A stretch of DNA of 64,000 nucleotides from Mycolicibacterium alvei (GTDB lineage: Bacteria > Actinomycetota > Actinomycetes > Mycobacteriales > Mycobacteriaceae), in contig NZ_AP022565.1 in assembly GCF_010727325.1 (NCBI RefSeq), forward strand, positions 4,898,001-4,962,000. Direction: 5' to 3'. The translations under genes and the position numbers were made by a program. Position 1 is the first letter of the stretch. Every line of letters begins with the position of its first letter. The notes under the pieces are model-generated. The model did no database searches. It saw nothing but the letters and a program-made list of their open reading frames with translations, and had not been told where the DNA came from. Shown here one piece after another: positions 1-9,975 of the stretch.

Positions 1-23
1 GTGATCAAGACTGCGGGGCACAG

Positions 24-677
24 CTATTCGGCCAGTGCCCGGTCGAACGCGGTGGCCAACTCTTGAAGGCTGTGTGGCTGGATGCGCTCGCCGTCGAGAA
101 AGAACGTCGGCGTTCCCTGCACACCCAGTGCGCGCCCGTCGGCCACATCGAGTTGGACTCGGGCAGCGGTGGCGGGGTCGCGGTAGACCTTGTCGAATGC
201 CGCCAGATCGAGGCCGAGTTCTCCTGCGAAGCCACGGAATACCTCGTCGGCCGGGGTCTGTTGCTCGCCCCACTGGCCTTGGGTCTCGAACATCTTCTTG
301 TACATCGCCTCGAACCTGCCCTGTTGGGCCGCGGCTTCGACGGCGCGCGCCGCCCGTTCGGCGTTGTAGTGCGCGCCCATGGGGAAGTACCGGATGACGA
401 AGTTCACCCGATCGCCGTACTCGGATCGCAGTTGCTCGATCGCCGGGTAGACCGCGCGACAGCCTTCGCATTCGAAATCGAGGAATTCCACGAAGGTGGC
501 AGCACTGTCCGGCACGGAGCTCAGTCGGTGACTGTTATCGCGAACCAACTGGCCGGCGTCGGCGGTCGCAGCTTGCGGTGGCGTACCACGATCGCGAACT
601 GACTGGTACACGAGAACGCCGACGGCCATCAACGCGATGACCAATGCGGTCAGCAGGATTCGGGTGTTGCGCGTCAA
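24..677 (-). CDS. DsbA-family thioredoxin-like protein, membrane anchored
   Basis: The 217-residue protein has an uncleaved-looking N-terminal membrane segment (about residues 8-24) and then a DsbA-type thioredoxin domain. The active site is C70-E-G-C73 in FLDFECEGC, and GTPTFFLDG near residue 190 supplies the cis-Pro loop. It probably acts in the cell envelope as a disulfide oxidoreductase. It starts 12 nt after efeB on the same strand, so it may be the last gene of the efeUOB operon. The substrate is unknown; Dsb oxidase, isomerase or reductase roles cannot be told apart from sequence. Confidence 0.88.
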   Translation of the reverse strand: MTRNTRILLTALVIALMAVGVLVYQSVRDRGTPPQAATADAGQLVRDNSHRLSSVPDSAATFVEFLDFECEGCRAVYPAIEQLRSEYGDRVNFVIRYFPMGAHYNAERAARAVEAAAQQGRFEAMYKKMFETQGQWGEQQTPADEVFRGFAGELGLDLAAFDKVYRDPATAARVQLDVADGRALGVQGTPTFFLDGERIQPHSLQELATAFDRALAE

Positions 678-689
678 CTGATCTGTACC

Positions 690-2012
690 TCACTCGAAGA
701 GTGTCGAACCCCAGTAACCCGAGGTGTCACCGTCACGCAGCCCGGGCGGGCAGGCGAAGACAGCCGTCCCGGTGTGGGTGATGTATTCGTTGAGCAGGTC
801 CTTGCGGGCCAGTTCCCGCTGCATGGGGATGAACTGCTTCTCGGGGCTGCGCACGAATGCGATGAAGAACAGGCCCGCGTCCAGGTGGCCGACGCCATCC
901 GAACCGTCGGTGAAGTTGTAACCGCGACGCAGGATCTCGATGCCGCCCAGATGCTCGGGTGAGGCCAAACGCACATGCGCGGCCATGTCGATCTTCGGAT
1001 TGCCCTTGCCGTCGGTGATCTCGAAGTTGAGCTCGTCGAACTCCTGCTGCAACCCAATGGGGGCGCCGCTGCCCTTCTGCCGGCCGAACACCCGCTCCTG
1101 CTCCAGAAGCGTGGTGCGGTCCCAGTTTTCGATCCGCATCCGGATCCGCCGAGTGATCAGATAGCTGCCGCCGGTGAGCCAGCCCGGTCCGTCTCCCTCG
1201 GCCACCCACACGCTCTGGTTGAGCTGATCTGTCTCGTCGGACCTGAGATTGTTCGTTCCGTCCTTGAACCCGAACAGGTTTCGCGGGGTGGCCTGATCCC
1301 GGGTGGTCGACGAGGTCCGGCCGAACCCCAGCTGGGAGTACCGCACCGCGACGGTGCCGAATCCGACACGGGCCAGGTTGCGGATTGCGTGTACCGCCAC
1401 CTGTGGATCGTTGGCACAGGCCTGCACGCAGATGTCGCCGCCGCACTTGGCCGGGTCCATGGTCTCGTTGGGGAACTTGGGCAGGTCTTTGAGCTCGGCG
1501 GGTTGCTTGTCGGCGATGCCGAAGCGGTCCTTGCCGTCCTTTCGGAAGAAGGATGGCCCGAACCCGATGGTCAGGGTCAGCTGGGAGGCCGGTAGGCCCA
1601 ACGCCTCACCGGTATCCGACGGCGGCGCATACGGATTGCCGTCCACGGCGCCGCCGGCTTCGGTCTCCTCACCGCGCACCATCCGCTCGGCCATCTGGGT
1701 CCACTGCTTGAGCAGTGCGATGACGTCGTCGCGGTTGTCGGTGGTGATGTCGAAGGAGCAGAAATGCATCCGGTCCTGCGCCTCGGTGATGATGCCGGCC
1801 TGCCGGTCACCTCGAAACGGCACCGGACGGATCAGATGATCAGCGTTCGTGGTGCTGGCGGCAGAGGCGCGGCCGGCCAGCGCACCCGCGCCGGCCGCAC
1901 CGACTACCGCAGCGGTGACCCCGGCGGCGCCGAACAGCTTGCGTCGGGAGAACCCGCTCGTCTGCTCGGCATCCGGGGTTGCTTCGGACGAATCATTGCT
2001 TGGCGATGACAC
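690..2012 (-). CDS. efeB: Dyp-type peroxidase / deferrochelatase EfeB
   Basis: The 440-residue heme peroxidase has a twin-arginine export signal (SRRKLF at residues 22-27, then an Ala-rich segment). It has the DyP signature GFKDG (residues 248-252) followed by TNNL, and further on a conserved His in AHVRLASPE, the usual proximal heme ligand region. EfeB is the periplasmic peroxidase of the EfeUOB ferrous-iron uptake system and is also reported to act on heme. The start overlaps the end of efeO by 20 nt, so the two are probably translated together. Confidence 0.95.
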   Translation of the reverse strand: MSSPSNDSSEATPDAEQTSGFSRRKLFGAAGVTAAVVGAAGAGALAGRASAASTTNADHLIRPVPFRGDRQAGIITEAQDRMHFCSFDITTDNRDDVIALLKQWTQMAERMVRGEETEAGGAVDGNPYAPPSDTGEALGLPASQLTLTIGFGPSFFRKDGKDRFGIADKQPAELKDLPKFPNETMDPAKCGGDICVQACANDPQVAVHAIRNLARVGFGTVAVRYSQLGFGRTSSTTRDQATPRNLFGFKDGTNNLRSDETDQLNQSVWVAEGDGPGWLTGGSYLITRRIRMRIENWDRTTLLEQERVFGRQKGSGAPIGLQQEFDELNFEITDGKGNPKIDMAAHVRLASPEHLGGIEILRRGYNFTDGSDGVGHLDAGLFFIAFVRSPEKQFIPMQRELARKDLLNEYITHTGTAVFACPPGLRDGDTSGYWGSTLFE

Positions 2013-3156
2013 CTTGCACCTGGCTCACTTCTTTGCTCAGCGCGTCGATGGCGCGCGACAGTTCCTGGCGTTGGGGTTCGGTCACCTTTTCGTAGGAGAC
2101 GAAACCATCGCCGTCACGATACTTCTCCAGCAACTTCTCGACATCGGCGAACCGCTGGTCCACGCGCTTGCCCAGCTCGGCGTCGCGCTCGTCGAGGATC
2201 GGTCGCACGGAGGCCACCGCGGTCTGCGAACCTTCGACGTTGGCCCGGAAGTCCCACAGGTCGGTGTGGCTGAAGATGTCCTCTTCGCCGCTGATCTTGC
2301 TCATCGAGATCTCGTCGAGCAGACCCTGTGCGCCACCGGCGATCTGGGTGGAGTCGATGGTCCAGTCGGGAGCCTTCACGCCGGCCTGGAGTTCCTTGAC
2401 GTCGGCGATCAGCTGGTCGCCCAGTGCGCTCGCGTTCGGCTGCAGGCCGGTCACCCACAGCTGCTTCTCCAGAGCGTGGAAGCCGGTCCACTTCTGTCCG
2501 GGTTCCAGGTCGGCCTCCCGCAGGTCGACGCGGGGGTCGAGGTCGTTCGGGAAGGACTCGGCGACCGGCTCGATGCGCTCCCAGTAGATCCGCGAGGACG
2601 GGTAGAGCTCCTTGGCCTTGGCGACGTCCTTGGCCTTGACCGCGGCGACGAACTCTTCGACGGCCGGGATCAGGGCGTCGACCTGGCTGTTCACGTACCG
2701 CTTGTAGTTGTCGGCCGCTTCTTTGAACTTGCCCTCGGTGTCGACCTTCACGGTCTCGCCGGTCACCAGGAAATCGCCGCGGATGCCTTCACCGACCATG
2801 CCGGGGCGGCACGAGGTCCGGTAGGTGCCCGGCTGGGTGAGCTGCACGATCAGTTGGCGCTTGAGCCCGGGGGAGATGTTCTCCACCTCGCCCATGACCC
2901 GCTCGCCCTCGCCGTAGACGTAGAACTCGGTGACCTTGTCGCCGCTGTTGGTGACGACGAAGGTGCTCGGGCCGGTGGTCGCGGTCGTCTCGGACAGCTT
3001 GCAGCCGGTGTCGGTGGCGTCGACGGTGATCTGAGCGCCCTCGGCGCCGGCGCTGCCGCTGTCGGCTTCCTTGGCCTGGCAGGCGCTCATCGAGACGCCG
3101 ACCAGCACCGCGGCGGTGGCCGCGAATCCGGTCTTGACGGCAGGGGTGATCTTCAC
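1993..3156 (-). CDS. efeO: EfeO iron-uptake lipoprotein (cupredoxin plus M75/imelysin domain)
   Basis: A GTG start at 3156 is chosen because it overlaps the efeU stop in a GTGA and gives a clean export signal (KITPAVKTGFAATAAVLVG) ending in a Cys near residue 26, suggesting a lipoprotein. The 387-residue product has an N-terminal cupredoxin-like domain (about 45-145) and a C-terminal M75 imelysin domain with the family HxxE motif in GFHALEKQLW. EfeO is thought to bind iron and pass it to EfeU. Longer upstream reading is out of character and was not used. Confidence 0.94.
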   Translation of the reverse strand: MKITPAVKTGFAATAAVLVGVSMSACQAKEADSGSAGAEGAQITVDATDTGCKLSETTATTGPSTFVVTNSGDKVTEFYVYGEGERVMGEVENISPGLKRQLIVQLTQPGTYRTSCRPGMVGEGIRGDFLVTGETVKVDTEGKFKEAADNYKRYVNSQVDALIPAVEEFVAAVKAKDVAKAKELYPSSRIYWERIEPVAESFPNDLDPRVDLREADLEPGQKWTGFHALEKQLWVTGLQPNASALGDQLIADVKELQAGVKAPDWTIDSTQIAGGAQGLLDEISMSKISGEEDIFSHTDLWDFRANVEGSQTAVASVRPILDERDAELGKRVDQRFADVEKLLEKYRDGDGFVSYEKVTEPQRQELSRAIDALSKEVSQVQGVIAKQ

Positions 3157-4100
3157 TTGGTCGACCTTTCGGGTGCGATGGCGGTCTCCGGCTCGACGGT
3201 CGGCTCGGAGGAAATCTCGGGGGAGGCACTGGCCGACGGGGCGACCGCGGCGCGAATCGGTTTCAGGAACAGCGCCAGCACCACCACGATGTAGGCCACC
3301 CACGCGGCGAGCTGCAGCACGGTCGGCGTGGGGTCGATGTTGAAGACACCCTGGATGACCTCGCCGTACCAGGCCGACCAGTCGAATGCACCGCTCATGT
3401 CGAAAGCCTTGGTGCCCAGGCCGGGCAGCCAGCCCACGGTCTGCAGCGCCTTGATCCCGTAGGCGAGGATTCCGGCGGCGACCACGATCAGGAAGATGCC
3501 GGTGTAGGTGAAGAACTTGGCGAGATTGATCCGGACGGCGCCGGCGTACATGCCGTAGGCGATCGCCGCGGCGATCAGCACGCCGATGATCAGCCCGGTC
3601 AGCGGCCAGAGTGTCTCGGCCTCGGCGTAGCCGACCATGAACAGCGCGGTCTCCACGCCCTCCCGGCCGACCGCCAGGAACGCCAGCAGCGCCACTGCCA
3701 GGCCGCCGGTCTGCAGCGCCTGCGACATGTCGCCGCGTAGCTGGCCGGACATCGAGGCGGAGGCCTTCTTCATCCAGAGCACCATGGTGGTGACGATGAC
3801 GACGGCGATCAGTGAGGCGATGCCGGCGATGGCTTCGGCGCCCAGTCCGCTGATGGTGTTCTCACCGAACTGGATCACCAGGAAGACGGTGACGGTCATG
3901 GCGATCGCGGCGCCGACGCCCAGCCACACCCATTTGAGCGCATCGCGGCGGTCGGATTTGACCAGGAACGCGACGAGGATCGACACCACGATGGCGGCTT
4001 CGAGGCCCTCCCGTAAACCGATCAGCCCGCTGCCGAATACCTGGGATGTGACGTTGGACGCGGCCAGTGTGCTGGTCGGAACGTCCGAGATGACAGACAT
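3153..4100 (-). CDS. efeU: EfeU ferrous iron permease (FTR1/OFeT family)
   Basis: The 315-residue polytopic membrane protein carries the two iron-binding REGLE-type motifs of the FTR1 family: LIGLREGLEAA (residues 27-37) and VGREGVETALF in a later helix. It has about seven hydrophobic segments. The start ATG at 4100 puts the first REGLE helix close to the N-terminus as in the family; a longer reading to 4280 adds a non-homologous stretch. It is the first gene of efeU-efeO-efeB and is transcribed divergently from lpqU. A candidate iron-repressor box lies about 65 nt upstream. Confidence 0.94.
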   Translation of the reverse strand: MSVISDVPTSTLAASNVTSQVFGSGLIGLREGLEAAIVVSILVAFLVKSDRRDALKWVWLGVGAAIAMTVTVFLVIQFGENTISGLGAEAIAGIASLIAVVIVTTMVLWMKKASASMSGQLRGDMSQALQTGGLAVALLAFLAVGREGVETALFMVGYAEAETLWPLTGLIIGVLIAAAIAYGMYAGAVRINLAKFFTYTGIFLIVVAAGILAYGIKALQTVGWLPGLGTKAFDMSGAFDWSAWYGEVIQGVFNIDPTPTVLQLAAWVAYIVVVLALFLKPIRAAVAPSASASPEISSEPTVEPETAIAPERSTK

Positions 4101-4163
4101 CAAAGCGTCCTCGTTGGACCGGGGTGAAAACACCATGAAGAATATAGCCTTGGCTTGCCATAG

Positions 4164-4182
4164 CAAGGCGTGGCTCACCTTA
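4164..4182 (-). promoter_or_regulatory. Candidate IdeR (iron repressor) box upstream of efeU
   Basis: Read on the minus strand the 19 bases are TAAGGTGAGCCACGCCTTG. Against the IdeR/DtxR consensus TWAGGTWAGSCTWACCTWA, 14 of 19 positions agree; the left half is strong and the right half weak. Its position 64-82 nt upstream of the efeU start suits repression of iron uptake by iron-loaded IdeR. This is inferred from the match only. Confidence 0.4.
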
Positions 4183-4308
4183 TCAGGGGGATCTGTGAGG
4201 CCGGCTGCCCTCACCTGCCGTTCTCCCGGCATGGACCCGTCGCCCGCCACGTCCTCAGTCGCGCATGCGACGATGGCCAATCAGACCGAGCGGGGTTGAG
4301 GGAGTCCG

Positions 4309-5040
4309 GTGTCGCCAGTGCGTTGGCTGCGGGCTGTCGCCGTAATTGCTGCGACAGCGCTGCTGTTGGCATCCAGTTGTTCTTGGCATCTGGGTACCCC
4401 AATTCCCGAGGGCGTGCCGCCGCCGCCCGGGGATCCGGTGCCGGCCATCGATATCTACGCCAAGGGCCGACCGGCCGATCAGCTGCACGAATGGGCGGCA
4501 CAGCGAGCGCCCGCCATGAACATGCCCGTCAACGCCCTGGAGGCCTACGCCTACGCCGCACGTGTTGCCCAGGTGGTGAACCCCAACTGCAAATTGGCGT
4601 GGACGACCCTGGCCGGTATCGGCATGGTCGAAAGCCACCACGGCACCTATCGCGGCGCGATGATCGCGCGCAACGGCGACGTCACCCCGCCGATCCGTGG
4701 CGTGCAGTTGGACGGGACCGCAGGCAACATGCGCATTCCTGACACCGACAAGGGCAAGCTCGACGGCGATCCGCTGATGGATCGAGCCATGGGGCCGATG
4801 CAGTTCATCCCCGAGACCTGGGGTCATTTCGGGGTGGACGCGAACAACGACGGCGTGGTGAATCCGGACAACTTCGACGACGCTGCGCTCTCGGCGGCCG
4901 GTCTGCTGTGCTGGTACGGCAAGGACCTGTCCAGCCCGAGGGGCTGGATGACGGCGCTCAAGGCCTATAACAACTCCGAGCAGTACGCGCGTGCGGTGCG
5001 GGACTGGGCAACGGCGTATGCGGCCGGCCACGGCCTGTGA
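4309..5040 (+). CDS. lpqU: LpqU-like lipoprotein, lytic transglycosylase domain
   Basis: The 243-residue protein has a signal peptide ending LLLASSC, with the Cys at residue 24 as probable lipidation site. It then has an SLT_2-type lytic transglycosylase domain with the catalytic Glu in GIGMVESHHG, then AMGPMQFIPETW and the AYNNSEQYARAV end motif. It should cleave peptidoglycan glycan strands at the outer face of the membrane. A GAGGGAG ribosome site precedes the GTG start. It sits directly before eno, as Rv1022 does in M. tuberculosis, which supports the name. Confidence 0.9.
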   Translation: MSPVRWLRAVAVIAATALLLASSCSWHLGTPIPEGVPPPPGDPVPAIDIYAKGRPADQLHEWAAQRAPAMNMPVNALEAYAYAARVAQVVNPNCKLAWTTLAGIGMVESHHGTYRGAMIARNGDVTPPIRGVQLDGTAGNMRIPDTDKGKLDGDPLMDRAMGPMQFIPETWGHFGVDANNDGVVNPDNFDDAALSAAGLLCWYGKDLSSPRGWMTALKAYNNSEQYARAVRDWATAYAAGHGL

Positions 5041-5062
5041 CCCAGATGGGCGACCCGTGTGA

Positions 5063-6421
<1,359 letters not shown>

Positions 6422-6442
6422 TCCAACCCCTTCCCGACGACG

Positions 6443-7138
6443 ATGCCCGAAGCGAAGCGGCCCGATCCGAAGCGACGGTCCCCGGCCTCCAGACCCGGTA
6501 AGCCGGGCAAGGCCGGGGATGCGAATCGGCCGCGGGCTTCGCAGGCCCGCCGGCGGGTGACCGAAACCCGCGCGGCGCAGGCCGAGCCGGCTGTCGACGA
6601 GACGGTCACCAAAGCCATTGCGGTACAGGCGCAGCAGCAGGCCGAGCTGCAGTCCGAACAGCGGTTCGGTTCGACGGCACGCCGTGCGGCGATCCTGGCC
6701 GCGGTGGTGTGCGTGCTGACCCTGACCATCGCCGGACCGGTCCGCACCTACTTCGCCCAACGCACCGAGATGAAGCAGCTCAAGGCCAGCGAGGAACAAT
6801 TGCGGACCCAGATCGCCGACCTGGAGCAGCAGAAGATCAAGTTGGCCGACCCGGTCTACATCGCGGCCCAGGCCAGGGAGCGGCTCGGCTTCGTGATGCC
6901 CGGCGATACTCCATATCAGGTACAGCTGCCCCCGGGGGCCGTGGTCTCGGCTGAGCCGGGGGAGGCGGTGCTGCCCGGTTCGACCGTGCCGGCCGGCCAG
7001 CCCTGGTATACCTCGTTGTGGCACACGATCGCCGATGAGCCCCATGGGGTTTCACCGACCATCGGCGGATCGCCACCGGTGCCTGCCGGGCCGCCTGTGC
7101 CACCGCCGCCGGCCGAACCCGGAGGTCCGCATGGTTGA
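6443..7138 (+). CDS. FtsB/DivIC family septum formation protein
   Basis: The 231-residue bitopic membrane protein has a basic, Pro-rich cytoplasmic tail (residues 1-75), one membrane helix (about 76-95: AAILAAVVCVLTLTIAGPV), and then a coiled coil (about 105-135, LKASEEQLRTQIADLEQQ). The DivIC/FtsB signature region VYIAAQARERLGFVMPGD follows, then a Pro-rich tail. Family members join FtsL and FtsQ in the divisome. Position after eno matches Rv1024. It overlaps the next gene by 8 nt. Confidence 0.9.
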   Translation: MPEAKRPDPKRRSPASRPGKPGKAGDANRPRASQARRRVTETRAAQAEPAVDETVTKAIAVQAQQQAELQSEQRFGSTARRAAILAAVVCVLTLTIAGPVRTYFAQRTEMKQLKASEEQLRTQIADLEQQKIKLADPVYIAAQARERLGFVMPGDTPYQVQLPPGAVVSAEPGEAVLPGSTVPAGQPWYTSLWHTIADEPHGVSPTIGGSPPVPAGPPVPPPPAEPGGPHG

Positions 7139-7622
7139 TCCCACCGACATCGAGGCTGTGACGCGGCAGTTGGGCCGCGAACCACGTGGCGTTCTGGAGA
7201 TCGCCTATCGCTGCCCCAACGGCGAACCGGCCGTCGTGAAGACTGCGCCCAGACTTGCTGACGGCACACCGTTTCCGACGCTGTACTACCTGACGCACCC
7301 CGCACTCACCGCGGCTGCCAGCCGGCTGGAATCCTCCGGGCTGATGCGTGAGATGTCCGAGCGGCTGCAGGACGACGAGGAATTGGCCGCGGCCTACCGG
7401 CGGGCACACGAGTCGTATCTGGCCGAGCGGGACGCGATCGAATCGTTGGGTACCACGTTCACCGGCGGCGGTATGCCCGACCGGGTCAAATGTCTGCACG
7501 TGGTGATGGCCCACGCGTTGGCAAAGGGCCCCGGGGTCAACCCCTTTGGTGACGAGGCGCTGGCGGTGCTGGCGGTCGAGCCCGCGATGGCGGGAATTCT
7601 GGATCGAGAGGTATGGGTTTGA
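7131..7622 (+). CDS. DUF501 family protein (Rv1025-like)
   Basis: The 163-residue cytoplasmic protein starts at ATG 7131 behind a GGAGG site that lies within the end of the preceding gene. Features of the DUF501 family are LGREPRGVLEIAYRCPNGEP near the start and CLHVVMAHALAKGPGVNPFGDEAL near the end, the latter with a Cys-His pair. The function is unknown. It is fixed between the septum protein and ppx2 in mycobacteria and overlaps ppx2 by 10 nt, so the three are probably one transcript. Confidence 0.9.
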   Translation: MVDPTDIEAVTRQLGREPRGVLEIAYRCPNGEPAVVKTAPRLADGTPFPTLYYLTHPALTAAASRLESSGLMREMSERLQDDEELAAAYRRAHESYLAERDAIESLGTTFTGGGMPDRVKCLHVVMAHALAKGPGVNPFGDEALAVLAVEPAMAGILDREVWV

Positions 7623-8557
7623 GGCGGGTCGGCGCAATCGATTGTGGCACCAATTCGATTCGTCTGTTGATCGCCGACGTGGTGGACGGAAGGCTGCGGG
7701 ACGTGCACCGCGAGATGCGGGTCGTGCGGTTGGGCCAGGGCGTCGACGCCACCGGGAAGTTCGCCGTGGAAGCCTTGGCGCGCACCGAATCCGCACTGGC
7801 CGATTATGTGGCGTTGATGGCGGAGCATTCGGTGACCGCGGTGCGCATGGTCGCCACCTCGGCTGCGCGCGATGCCGGAAACCGTGACGAGTTCTTCGCG
7901 ATGACCGCACGCCTGCTGGGCAAGGTGGTCCCGGGATCGGTGGCTGAGGTGATCACCGGTACCGAGGAGGCCGAGCTGTCATTCCAGGGTGCGGTCGGTG
8001 AACTCGATCCTGCCGCAGGCCCTTTCGTGGTCGTCGACCTGGGCGGTGGGTCAACCGAACTGGTGCTCGGCGAGACGGCCGTGCAGGCGAGCTTCTCTGC
8101 CGACATCGGGTGTGTCCGGCTGACCGAGCGGTGCCTGCACTCCGATCCGCCCACCGCGGACGAGGTGGCGCAGGCGCGGGCGGTGGCTCGCGACGGCCTG
8201 GCCCACGCGTTGCAGGTGGTGCCGGTCGGAGGTGCGCGCACGTGGGTGGGGGTGGCCGGGACGATGACGACGCTGTCGGCGCTGGCACAGCGGATGACCG
8301 AATATGATCCCGACGCAATTCACCTGTCCCGCATCGGGTTCGACGATCTGCTCGGGGTGTGTGAGCAGTTGATCGGAATGACGAAGGCGGAACGCCTGGC
8401 GCTCGGACCGATGCATGCCGGCCGTGCCGATGTGATCGGCGGCGGTGCGATCATCGTCGAGGAGTTGGCGGCCGTTCTCGGTGATCGGGCCGGGATCGGC
8501 GAACTGGTGGTCAGCGAGCACGACATTCTCGACGGCATCGCGTTGTCGATCGCCTGA
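7613..8557 (+). CDS. ppx2: Ppx/GppA family phosphatase (exopolyphosphatase-like)
   Basis: The 314-residue member of the ASKHA-fold Ppx/GppA family has phosphate-1 loop VGAIDCGTNSIRLLIAD (residues 5-21), VVDLGGGSTEL as phosphate-2, and the AGRADVIGGGAIIVEEL region near the C-terminus. Family members degrade polyphosphate or hydrolyse pppGpp. At 314 residues it is the short two-domain form, like mycobacterial PPX1/PPX2. The place after the DUF501 gene equals Rv1026 (ppx2), but the substrate is not proven here. Confidence 0.9.
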   Translation: MGLRRVGAIDCGTNSIRLLIADVVDGRLRDVHREMRVVRLGQGVDATGKFAVEALARTESALADYVALMAEHSVTAVRMVATSAARDAGNRDEFFAMTARLLGKVVPGSVAEVITGTEEAELSFQGAVGELDPAAGPFVVVDLGGGSTELVLGETAVQASFSADIGCVRLTERCLHSDPPTADEVAQARAVARDGLAHALQVVPVGGARTWVGVAGTMTTLSALAQRMTEYDPDAIHLSRIGFDDLLGVCEQLIGMTKAERLALGPMHAGRADVIGGGAIIVEELAAVLGDRAGIGELVVSEHDILDGIALSIA

Positions 8558-8572
8558 CCCCGATTCTCTGCG

Positions 8573-8637
8573 CGCCGGTTTCTACCGTGGGGTCGTGGTC
8601 TGAGCGTCAGCGCCGCCCAGGTGTAGAAACGGTGGCG
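8573..8637. repeat. Imperfect inverted repeat, copy 1 of a dispersed palindrome
   Basis: The left arm (8573-8595, CGCCGGTTTCTACC...GGTCG) is complementary in its core to the right arm (8614-8637, CGCCCAGGTGTAGAAAC...). The arms closely resemble those of a second 63-bp copy at 30093-30155 (shared CGCCGGTTTC[T/G]ACC and CCCAGGTGT[A/C]GAAAC), while the loops differ. This looks like a small dispersed palindromic element. It lies just after ppx2 and before a separate terminator hairpin. Confidence 0.7.
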
Positions 8638-8663
8638 GGAAGTGCGGGACCCTCGACATAAAA

Positions 8664-8699
8664 CAACGGCCGAACGCGGTTATCCGCGTCCGGCCGTTG
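8664..8699. terminator. Strong hairpin between convergent genes
   Basis: A 16-bp stem (8664-8679 with 8684-8699) with a TTAT loop has one G-T wobble only. It sits between ppx2 (plus) and the MPT63-like gene (minus), so it probably ends transcription in both directions. There is no long T-run, as is usual in mycobacteria. Confidence 0.75.
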
Positions 8700-8714
8700 C
8701 CTTGACTACCTAGA

Positions 8715-9764
8715 TCAGGACGCAGTCCCGTGGTTGCTCGCCGGGGCGACCGCGGGGGCCGGGGCGGGCGTGATGACGGGCTGGGTGCCCGCCGGAACCA
8801 ACGCGGGCTCGCCGGCCGGTGCCGGGGCAGCCGGAGCGGCCGGAGCGGCCGGAGCAGCCGGAGCAGCGGCGGGTGCACCCTCGGCGGGCACACCCTCAAC
8901 CGGCGTCAGCGCGGTCGCGGCGTTGCCTGCACCGGTGGCGGCCGGTGCCGGGGCACCCTCGGCGACCGGGGTGCCGTGCGCGACCGGGGTCGACTCGGGA
9001 GCCGGAGCACCCGGTGCCGGTGCGGCCGGAACCGCTTCGGCGTCAACCGGGGTGGCGGCCGGGGCGCCCGGAGCGGCGGCAGGCAGGTCCGCCGCGCGGC
9101 TACCTGCACCGGTGCCGGCCGGTGCGGCCGGGACGGCAGCGGGCGCGGGGGCCGGGGATGCGGCGGCCGGAGCAGCAGCCGGAGCGCCGGCAGCGGGTGC
9201 GGCGGCCGGGGCTGCAGCCGGAGCCGCGGCGGGAGCCTGACGCTTCGGGGCGTCGGCGGCCGGGCTTGCAGCGGGTGCGGCACCCTTGTCCCACGCCAGC
9301 ACGTCGTGGCCACCGGCGTTGTAGACGACCGAGGTCGGCTGGTCACCGGTCACGTCGAAGTAGATCTTGCCGCTGGTCTTCTGGCCCTGTGACAGGGTGG
9401 CCGGGTTGACGCCCTGCGCGCTGGGCACCTGGAACAGCGCGCGGTAGTTCTGCCCATCGGCGGCGCGAATGTTGAAGTTGGAGACGATCGGCGTCACCGA
9501 GCCCTCGAGAGCTTCATTCGTCGCGGTGACTTCCCACAGGGTGCCGCGAGGCGTGTAGTTGATGGTGTCGGTGCTGGGCTTCAGGTCGGTGACCGTCCAG
9601 CTCTGGGTGCCGTTGTCCAGCTTGCCCTGGCCGCCGAGCGCGGCGGTGGTGACGGCGTTGTCGTCGGCGCTGGCGTCGGCGAGCGCCATCGGGGCGCTGG
9701 CGACGATGGCCGCGGCGGCAATAGCCGCAGCGGCAAAGGCCGTACTGATGTTTGACTTCTTCAA
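8715..9764 (-). CDS. Secreted MPT63-domain (DUF1942) protein with long Ala/Pro-rich tail
   Basis: A TTG start at 9764 is preferred: GGAG lies 8 nt upstream and the product opens with LKKSNISTAFAAAA, a signal peptide cut near MALADA. The mature protein has an MPT63/DUF1942 immunoglobulin-like domain (about residues 35-165: GTLWEVTATNEALEG, IVSNFNIRAADGQNY, GKIYFDVTGDQPTSVVYN). It then has about 170 residues of Ala, Pro and Gly low complexity (APAAAP repeats). MPT63 itself has only the domain. Role unknown; a cell-wall-spanning or surface tether is possible for the tail. Confidence 0.85.
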   Translation of the reverse strand: MKKSNISTAFAAAAIAAAAIVASAPMALADASADDNAVTTAALGGQGKLDNGTQSWTVTDLKPSTDTINYTPRGTLWEVTATNEALEGSVTPIVSNFNIRAADGQNYRALFQVPSAQGVNPATLSQGQKTSGKIYFDVTGDQPTSVVYNAGGHDVLAWDKGAAPAASPAADAPKRQAPAAAPAAAPAAAPAAGAPAAAPAAASPAPAPAAVPAAPAGTGAGSRAADLPAAAPGAPAATPVDAEAVPAAPAPGAPAPESTPVAHGTPVAEGAPAPAATGAGNAATALTPVEGVPAEGAPAAAPAAPAAPAAPAAPAPAGEPALVPAGTQPVITPAPAPAVAPASNHGTAS

Positions 9765-9876
9765 GGTGTTGACTCCTGACTGGTCCAGAAAGAGGCGGCA
9801 GGCCCCCCGGCGGTGGGACACCCACTTCATCCGAAACTATCAGCTTAAGAGGACGGTTAGGAACAGCAGTTTGCAG

Positions 9877-9902
9877 TTTCTGCCATCAGCGCATGGCAGA
9901 AA
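9877..9902. repeat. Perfect 10-bp inverted repeat
   Basis: TTTCTGCCAT and ATGGCAGAAA are separated by CAGCGC. It lies between the end of the radical SAM gene (9976) and the start of the MPT63-like gene (9764), both on the minus strand. It could be a terminator of the upstream operon or an operator for the downstream gene; the sequence does not decide. Confidence 0.6.
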
Positions 9903-9975
9903 GGCGCGTTGACCTGGTCGCCGACGCTGGTGGTCGAATTCGAATGTGGCCGTGAACAGCCCATTCGTCCCCTCA

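Noticed and set aside
1849..3294. Long plus-strand open frame opposite efeO and efeB
   Set aside because: It is antisense to clearly homologous genes and its translation is repetitive Val/Asp/Gly-rich, as expected for high-GC shadow frames.
8734..9240. Ala/Gly-rich plus-strand frame
   Set aside because: It is the complement of the Ala/Pro low-complexity tail of the MPT63-like gene.
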